A stretch of DNA of 64,000 bases from Eutypella sp. D-1 (lineage: Eukaryota; Ascomycota; Sordariomycetes; Xylariales; Diatrypaceae), in the NCBI GenBank assembly GCA_023313575.1, contig JAJTTP010000022.1:186001-250000 (forward strand), in the 5' to 3' direction. The translations under genes were made by a program, and so were the position numbers. Below are positions 57,705 through 64,000 of this stretch, piece after piece; the stretch's first letter is position 1, and every line of letters starts with the position of its first letter. The notes below the pieces were generated by a model. That model did not search any database and was not told where the DNA came from. It saw nothing but the letters and a program-made list of their open reading frames with translations.

Positions 57705-59482
57705 TTAATACGACCATATCCGTTTCTCTCCTCGGGCGTCTAGGGCACCGATCCTGTTCATCCTCGCATACCACAGCCGCAAGCCCGTGGCGACAGCGGC
57801 GACGAAGAAACAGCACGCCGCGCAGACGAAATTCCCGGTCGGGTAGCCAGTCTCTTCCTCGTCCGCCTTCCATATCCACTGGGCGATGATCTGGCCAATT
57901 CCGGCACAGGAATTGTGCAGGGCGATAGCGAACGGAATGGTCAGTAGGCTCGGGGTGTTGCACGTTACCCAATTCGTCATCGCCGGTGCGCATGGGAAGG
58001 CGCCTGCGGCCGCCAGGCATAGACACCCATAACGCTGCACAAATGCGTCGTGTGGCAGTAGGCCGGCGGTTAGCCACCCAACGCCGCCACATATTGAGGC
58101 CCCTGTTATATGCCAACCTCTGGCATCGAAACGATCGGCCGAGTAAGAGAGCAGAATTGCTACGCAGAATCCGACCACCCACGGCGGGACAGTCATGAGT
58201 TGCGCCTGTACAGACTCGTATCCGAGGCCGCTCACGATAGTAGGGGCGAAGAACGTGAATGACCCCTGCAGGACCACGTTGGCAATCTGCGCACACAATA
58301 GTGATTAGCAAGACGCATGGAACAATATCATGGACAGTCGAGTAATGCTCACATAAGCTAAATAATGCGCGAACATGCGGGGCGCGAAGAAGGTCTGGAT
58401 GATTTCTTTGCGAGTGGCGTGTTCACGATTGTAGCCACCGCCTCGCTCCTTGAGGCGGTCCTCGGCGAACTTCTTATCGGCGTCGCTCAGCCACTTGTCT
58501 CGTGAGGGATAATCCGGCAGAATGAGGAGTGTCGGAAGCACGCTGAGGATCGTGACTTTTTCTACATTAGATTCATGATATTTTCATGCTTTATTGTGGG
58601 AAACCTACTTATGCCCTCGATAATGAAAAGCCAACGGAAGCCTTCCAGGCCACCGCCTCCGTTGACGTGCCCAATGCCGTACGCGATTGTGCCGCCGAAC
58701 GCCCCCGCCAGGTTGCAGAACGCGATCACTAACGCGATGCGCACTGCACGTTCGTCGTGTCGGTACCAGATGGTGATGATGTAGACGATGCCGGGGAAGA
58801 AGCCCGCTTCGAACTATAATATATTAATATGATTAGCGGACAGAGAGCCTGTTTTGAGATGAGAGGTATTTAGAGAACCCCGACCACACTTACCAGACCA
58901 ATTAACAACCTCAAGGCTAACACTGTTGGATAATTCTGAACACCAGCAAACCCCACTGTCACAGCTCCCCAGCAGCCACTTGTTGATGTCAGCATTGCGC
59001 CAGAACTGTTTGCGTGACACCGCTGCTATAGTGGTCAGATGTCTAACGTACAGGAGAAAGGCCAGCCAGACTGATGGCCGCACATAATGCTTCATGACCC
59101 AGTTTGACGGGACCTCGAAGACGGCGTATGCTACGGAGAAAAGCGTCAGAGTGATGGCATATCCCTGCGGTGTCATGCCCGTCTTGCTCATCAGGTCGTC
59201 GCCGGTTTCCTTGTTGAGGATTCTCGCATTGCCAATGTTGCCCCGGTCGAGGAAGTTCAGCAGGTAGAGCCAACAGCATAGCGGGATGATGCGGAGGTCA
59301 AGACGCCTGTTCAAGCTCTTATTGCGCTTTTCGTCAAGCACATCGTTTCCAGCCTCTGTGGATGGCCCCTCTCGCTCCTGCAGCAGATTGATCAGCTAAT
59401 TTTCTGTAGTTCTTGGTATTATAGCAAGACTTACCATACGACTACCTTCGAGGTGCTCTACTGGATCTATCTTTTCTGCCAT
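57705..59482 (-). CDS. MFS permease, DAL5-type anion:cation symporter
   Basis: Six exons: 59435-59482, 59052-59395, 58894-58978, 58609-58813, 58353-58561, 57705-58286; 490 residues. Twelve-helix major facilitator transporter of the anion:cation symporter group, which in fungi carries allantoate, pantothenate, nicotinate, biotin precursors or related organic acids across the plasma membrane. Typical signatures are RRLDLRIIPLCCWLYLLNFLDRGNIGNAR after the N-terminal tail, GYAITLTLFSVAYAVFEVPSNWVMK, RLLIGLFEAGFFPGIVYIITIWYRHDERAVRIAL, RWLFIIEG, FLPDYP-like LILPDYPS, and the late FAIALHNSCAGIGQIIAQWIW. The second and third introns are needed to keep helices 4 and 5. The first exon is only 16 codons. 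Substrate cannot be read from sequence and no neighbour suggests one. Confidence 0.93.
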
Positions 59483-60081
59483 TGCGAGGTGTGGAGTGAA
59501 GGATAACACTAAATGGTGATCTGTGAAGAGTAGTAGAGATGGACTTATAGGGACATCTCCCGGCGAAGAAGACCGGTGAATGAAAACGAGGGGAAGGATG
59601 GGCGAGTCGATTGGCATGCCTTTATCTCAAATACGGAATCATGCGTCGCAATCGGCCATCTCGCTGAAAATGCCGAATCCTACATCATGATATCTCTTGC
59701 ATCACCTAATCGGGTGTGGGCCATAGTGACCCTCCTTCTCCGCATGACCCCCCCCCCCCCACGTTATTCCCCAGATCTGGTCGGTTTCCAAACCGGGGAA
59801 ATAGGAAATAGACCCAAGTGGGCCGCCATGTTGGAGTAGTAGCTCCTGTTCGTGGGGATCGTAGGGGATTTCTCACTTTACTACTCCACAAGGCGTGGCC
59901 TCGTCGTCTTGGAATTCCTATACAGAGGTCAAGGGGACCCTTGGCCTATACCATAACCTTCATTGGCTTCATGATAGTTAAGCTAATTCCCTTTATTGGC
60001 CGCATTCATCCCTAGCTTGGCTACTGCCAAGGAAATACTACGGCCGTGTCTAGTCGATAGGCACGCGGGGAGTATGCGACT
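59483..60081. other. promoter of the MFS gene and spacer
   Basis: Contains a C12 run near 59749 and no gene. On the minus strand this is what follows the right copy of the dispersed repeat; no open frame resembling the gene at 38159 is found. Confidence 0.55.
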
Positions 60082-60329
60082 ATAACGAAGCCGTTACCAC
60101 GGGTCTTGATTTTAGATGACAGAAGATATAGAAGGGATGAATACTTAGATTGATCGCTGGCTAGCTAAAGGAGAGACTATCTAGATGAGAGTGATTCTTA
60201 TTCCCTTTTATATCTGAAGGGTCACCACCAAAGGAGATGGATCGCCAAGACAAGGTCTGGGCAATCCTATCGCCACGTGATTTCTTTTATCAGTGGGTAG
60301 GTCTATTCTGGAATGAGTGGTTTGTAACA
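60082..60329 (-). repeat. dispersed promoter-like repeat, right copy (inverted)
   Basis: Read on the minus strand it matches the left copy block by block: identical 22-base left end, TCACGTGG, TCTTGGCGA, a TATA region, the uninterrupted 45-base identity and the GGCTTCGTTA end. The left copy then reads into an ATG; this copy instead reads TATAGTCGC, and the sequence diverges completely. It looks like an orphaned promoter whose gene was lost or moved. Confidence 0.8.
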
Positions 60330-60725
60330 GCAACATATATTATCGTCTACATAGTACTATACTCCGGCTGGATATATGATGCCAAATTTGATGCGGGAAA
60401 CTTCGACTCCTAGCAGCATGCTCTGAGTTACGTGACGGATCTCGAGCAGTCTCGACTGGTAGACACACATAACTTCATCCAACCACATGATGATAGACCA
60501 ACGGTAAGACTTGATTGGGGTAGAATGATGCTATTCTAGTAACTCGTTTGATCGTTTGAATAATCTACGGCGACCGAAGGTTGATATCTTATTATGTCAC
60601 ATTACGGTCTTTAGTTAACATCAAATAATTCGGGTTTATGGGCTTACGGAATCGTTTCAATTAACTACAATTATCTTCATTTTGAACTTTTTTTTTTAAC
60701 TCTGTGAACGCCGACTCAGAGAGAC
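60330..60725. other. short AT-rich spacer
   Basis: 3' flank of the Cys-rich gene and upstream flank of the inverted repeat copy. No gene seen; a T-run lies near 60688. Confidence 0.5.
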
Positions 60726-61211
60726 TCACCTTCCTCTACGCTGGTTCTCGCACGTTGGACACCGAACACTAACTTGAACATCTTCCAGATAGATCTTTCG
60801 ACCAGGCGTGTAGCAAAGTTTACTGGGTCGAAAGCTGCCTGGTCCATCTTGGGTCGTTAGTCCACAGCAGTATTTGACCCTCCGTCCCTCGCGACAGCCA
60901 CAGATGCTGGAAGGATAAATGTACCAGCCGCAAGTGCACTTGTCGCGTTTCTCAAGGTGAGGCTTGACTCTGTTATATATGTCGGCACCGGTTTCATGAG
61001 CCCCAATGACTCGGATCTCCGTTGACGGCGGTCTATTAGGAGTCGGGAAGTTCATGTCTGAAATCTCGGTGACTTCGACACGGCGGGGCTCGTTTTCTCT
61101 CATTTGTGACACTAAGCGCTCCACGGCAGGGTCTTGGGTCTGTTGACCCTGTCCAGGTTTCCTTCCTGACTGCTTGGAGACACTGCTCTCGTTAGGACCA
61201 GAGGGGGCCAT
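60726..61211 (-). CDS. small Cys-rich protein of unknown function
   Basis: Open frame of 161 residues from the ATG at 61211, chosen because upstream sequence in frame is AT-rich Asn/Lys/Ser, like a leader. Residues 1-60 are disordered (Gln/Ser/Arg-rich); 65-90 are helical (EIRVIGAHETGADIYNRVKPHLEKR). The C-terminal 75 residues carry nine Cys in pairs (KCTCGW, ICGCREG, YCCG, LCY, RCPTCEN), suggesting a metal-binding or disulfide core. No signal peptide, so zinc binding is more likely than secretion. AGGAAG-GTGAGT just before the stop could be a splice donor, so a further exon is possible. Divergently transcribed from the kinase-like gene over a 560-base shared region, which hints at co-regulation. 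Confidence 0.6.
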   Translation of the reverse strand: MAPSGPNESSVSKQSGRKPGQGQQTQDPAVERLVSQMRENEPRRVEVTEISDMNFPTPNRPPSTEIRVIGAHETGADIYNRVKPHLEKRDKCTCGWYIYPSSICGCREGRRVKYCCGLTTQDGPGSFRPSKLCYTPGRKIYLEDVQVSVRCPTCENQRRGR

Positions 61212-61775
61212 CTTGCTAGATTTCAAGTTGAAATTGGGATGTATAAAGCGTTGTGCGTTTGTCTTGTGTTGTGATTGGTTATTGGTGTTTGATGGAGAGT
61301 TAGATTTAAATTTATTCCTATCCTGGGATGACGCTGCCTTTTTATAAATGTGGAATTTACAAAAGCTCATGAGTGTTGTGAGATAATGGTATTGTTTCAT
61401 GAACAAATACCTTGTTAGGTTATCGCCGTGAAGTGTGTGGTACATAACAGCAAAGGATCCTGTAGGATTATGGCAAAGTTGAAAGAGCGTATGTTTTCTT
61501 CTTGGCCTTCGACTGTTATCCTTTGTTCATTGTAGCTGAGTGATCATTGATATTATTTGTGGAGTTATTCTGGAATAGAGTGATTTGTCTAGCCTGCAAT
61601 CGGAAAGCATGTGGCAACCATACAAAGAAGCTATCTTCGGGTCAGATGTCGTTATATCCTGGAGGGAAAGTTACTTTGTGTCTCCCCACACTTTAGTGAT
61701 AATCACATATGTGACCGCCGTCAATACTTGTTCTATCCTACAACCTTGTTCCGCTTGGGATTTTACAGTAAAAAG
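61212..61775. other. divergent promoter shared by Cys-rich and kinase-like genes
   Basis: 564 bases between two start codons. A stretch at about 61570-61590 resembles the left end of the dispersed repeat on the minus strand with a one-base insertion, but later blocks are not recognisable, so this is weak. Confidence 0.4.
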
Positions 61776-63002
61776 ATGATTGAGCCGGTTTTCAACTTCA
61801 CGCAAATGCTACAGGTAGACCATGGACACACAGTGTCCATGTCATTCTTTGACTGTGATCGACGAAGATGGTTTGAACTATTGGCATCACCAGAGTGCGT
61901 CCCGCCGGCGTCCCCGGAAGATGAAGAGGAAGACGTTGGAGTTTCGGAAGCTCTTGATGTTTTGAAACGTTACCATCGCCTCCTATCACCGAAGGTCAAT
62001 GCAATCCAGGTCGATGAGAAAGGGTTATTGGTGTCAGTTTCGTGCGGAAACTATATCACATCTCCCACTGCATACCCATCCATGAGCTCTTCAGCCCATC
62101 TAAAAACGTACCCCACAATCGACGTGCGCGATCTCGTCGAGATTGACAGACTCTACTTTTGTGTAGACCGCGTTGCCCCCAAAAGCAATCCAGATAAGGG
62201 GGTAGTATTCAAATATGCTCTATTTGATGCACAGGCATTCAGAATGTGGCGCGAGGTGAATATTCTAAGTGCCATTGCCCCCCACCCGAATATTCTTCCT
62301 TTGAAGAGCTTAATCACGGATGGTGGCGAAAACGACCCACGACTTCTGGGGTTTACCACAGAGTTTATTCCAGGTGGGACACTTGTCGAAAACACAAGCC
62401 GGCGATTCAAACTCAAGTGGCTCAATCAACTTATATCTGCCGTGGATTTCCTGAACATGGAAATGGGGGTTGTGAATAATGACATCAGTCCGAAGAATCT
62501 CTTAATAGACCCAAGCACAGACAACCTAAAGTTGTTCGACTTCAACGCGGCTGCGACAGTTGCGCAAGATGGAAGCGCCTACGATTTAGCGGGAGTAATA
62601 TTAACCATGTACGAAATCGTCACTCATGACTTTGATTTCAGGGACGACAACCGCCGTGTCTGGCCCGAGAACGCTATTGAAGTTACGGGCAGGAAACAAT
62701 GGCCAGTGAGAGGGAGGCTAGGCTGCAAAGTGACCACTATTCGGAAACGGCTGGTGGAATGGTCTAAAGTTCAACGTACTGGAGGAGGAGACGGACCGGT
62801 TGTGCCTCCCTTTGTATTGGCTGCTGCGGACGAGAAGACACAGACTCCGGAAGTAAAAGTGGAGACGGATGGAAGCAAGCATACAGCGGAATGGGATTTC
62901 AATTGTTGGGAGAGACCTGCGCAGATGAAAACAATTCCATCAAGAAGAAAACGAAAGACAGAGAGTCAAGACGAAGAAACAGACACGTCGGCGTCTGAGT
63001 AG
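61776..63002 (+). CDS. atypical protein kinase-like protein
   Basis: Single exon of 408 residues from the first in-frame ATG; the open frame extends upstream without a Met, so a missed 5' exon is possible. A kinase-like fold runs from about 120 to 340. Lys146 (VVFKYAL) fits the ATP-anchoring Lys and Glu160 (WREVNIL) its helix-C partner. NILPLKSLI and FIPGGTLVE fit the hinge region. The catalytic loop is NNDISPKNLLID (Asp236, Asn241) in place of HRD...N, and LFDFNAA (Asp255) replaces DFG. SAYDLAGVILTMYEIV matches helix F. There is no APE motif and the C-lobe is short. Asp236, Asn241 and Asp255 remain, so activity is possible. The N-terminal 115 residues are unrelated to known domains; the tail is basic (PSRRKRKTES), probably nuclear. 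Role unknown. Confidence 0.75.
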   Translation: MIEPVFNFTQMLQVDHGHTVSMSFFDCDRRRWFELLASPECVPPASPEDEEEDVGVSEALDVLKRYHRLLSPKVNAIQVDEKGLLVSVSCGNYITSPTAYPSMSSSAHLKTYPTIDVRDLVEIDRLYFCVDRVAPKSNPDKGVVFKYALFDAQAFRMWREVNILSAIAPHPNILPLKSLITDGGENDPRLLGFTTEFIPGGTLVENTSRRFKLKWLNQLISAVDFLNMEMGVVNNDISPKNLLIDPSTDNLKLFDFNAAATVAQDGSAYDLAGVILTMYEIVTHDFDFRDDNRRVWPENAIEVTGRKQWPVRGRLGCKVTTIRKRLVEWSKVQRTGGGDGPVVPPFVLAAADEKTQTPEVKVETDGSKHTAEWDFNCWERPAQMKTIPSRRKRKTESQDEETDTSASE

Positions 63003-63122
63003 ATTTCTAGCAACAACACCACGCAGGTTCCCTCGGGAGGGCTCGATTTCATCACCAGATTCCGTCAAGACTGCACTAGTATGATAAAGTGATTGACAAT
63101 GATTACTAGCTTCTTCAAAAAG

Positions 63123-64000
63123 TCATTTGGGCGTCTTGAGCATCTCCAACCCGTTCCCTTTCGTGAGTATGTAATCCTGCAAGACAGTAGTCTTCATATT
63201 AGTAGACTCCCCATGACAAAAGAAGGGTTCCTGTGGGTCTTACCATTAACCCATCCGGCATGAAGTAACTCATCAACCAAGCTATGGTCGTTAAGCCGCC
63301 TTGCCAAATGACTCTCTTCACCGATGGACGCAATAGCTCGCTGACTACACTCTGTGCATATAGGCCCGCATCAATGTAGTGACTACCTTCCAACATCTTA
63401 CGCCCCTCGATCTGTTTCTTCAGTGGCATATAGAGACTATGTTCGGGCAGCCTTTGCGGAGGCGAATTAATGAAAAGGTCAGATCTGACACTGCCAGTCT
63501 TGACTATCACGACTCGGATCCCGAGAGGCGCTAGCTCGGTGCGCATGGTAGCGCTCAGAGCATCCAGCGCGGCCTTGGAGGCGTTGTACATGGCCATGAA
63601 AGGCGGTCGGACGATCGTGTTGATGCTTCCTAGGTTCGCCACGATAGAGTTGCTCCCTGCTTCGAGGAGCAGTGGCACGAAGGCCTGGGTCACGGCAAGC
63701 ACGCCTAGGACATTGACGTCAAATACTCGCCGCGCATCGTCGATGGATGTGTCAGTGCAGGGCATGCAGTGATACACGCCGGCGTTATTAATAAGAATGT
63801 CTAGTTTCCCATCTGCGAGCTTCCGGACGTGTGCGACGGCCTCGGAGATCGAAGCCGCAGATGTGACGTCCATTACAACTGTATCCAAGCCTAGTTCACG
63901 GAAACCGACGAGCAATGAATCCGACAACCCGCAAGCGAAAACGCGGTGGCCGCGCAATTGGAACTCCTTCGCTAGCGACCCGCCGATTCCATTCGGTCCG
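63123..64000 (-). CDS. short-chain dehydrogenase/reductase (AYR1-like), 5' part outside window
   Basis: Exons 63244 to beyond 64000, and 63123-63176. The visible start is GPNGIGGSLAKEF, the Gly-rich NADP-binding loop, so only a few N-terminal residues are missing. Classical SDR features follow: DILINNAGVYHC, FDVNVLGVLAVTQAF, Ser in VANLGSI, and the catalytic Tyr-x3-Lys in MYNASKAAL. The C-terminal half (RVVIVKTGSVRSDLF, VIWQGGLTTIAWLMSYFMPDGLM) with a hydrophobic segment resembles AYR1-type 1-acyl-dihydroxyacetone-phosphate reductases of lipid droplets and ER. Splicing at ATG-GTAAGA to a last exon encoding DYILTKGNGLEMLKTPK replaces a run-on tail. SDR identity is firm; the AYR1-like assignment is tentative. 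Confidence 0.88.

Overview
The window is nuclear DNA of a filamentous ascomycete (Pezizomycotina, most likely Sordariomycetes; the class is an inference). Genes sit on both strands without operons. Nearly all are split by short GT-AG introns of about 45-180 bases, and the content is typical of mould genomes: a HET-domain gene, an ASF1 histone chaperone, RNA14, a QDE-2-type Argonaute, a fungal POT peptide transporter, a DAL5-type MFS permease, secreted small proteins and a GH43 enzyme. I rebuilt exons by hand from splice signals and reading frame. All joined models keep phase, but none has been checked against transcripts.

Layout. 1-2.6 kb: no gene. 2.6-6.8 kb: a secreted GH43 exo-beta-1,3-galactanase-like enzyme (+) converging on a nine-exon FAD/BBE-type oxidoreductase (-). 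6.8-9.5 kb: empty. 9.5-12.2 kb: POT transporter (-). 12.2-15.2 kb: empty, with a C20 tract. 15.3-17.1 kb: HET-domain gene (-) broken by an in-frame TAG. 17.9-19.0 kb: ASF1 (-). 20.8-24.4 kb: RNA14 (+). 25.9-26.9 kb: DUF3632-like gene (-). 27.7-29.2 kb: a small secreted protein with an RNase T1/F1 look but no catalytic histidines, then a decayed small secreted Cys-rich gene. 29.2-32.9 kb: long gene-free leader rich in CCTACCTA repeats and pyrimidines. 32.9-36.0 kb: Argonaute with an intact slicer tetrad.

36-61 kb looks like an accessory block. It holds lineage-type genes (a two-TM protein, a coiled-coil/zinc-finger protein, two four-TM proteins, a Kex2-type secreted peptide), long empty tracts, and a Rieske-DUF455 fusion and an MFS permease. 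It is bounded by two inverted copies of a roughly 240-base promoter-like repeat (37924-38158 and 60082-60329). The left copy drives a predicted gene; the right copy has no gene after it. 60.7-64 kb: a Cys-rich small protein divergent from an atypical kinase-like protein, then an SDR that runs off the right edge.

Functional links visible here are limited. Core genes (ASF1, RNA14, AGO) are interspersed with candidate secreted effectors and self-recognition genes. The most interesting items are the histidine-less RNase-fold secreted protein, the duplicated promoter repeat flanking the accessory block, the Rieske plus ferritin-like fusion with a probable mitochondrial presequence, and the HET gene stopped by a CpA-to-TpA type change.
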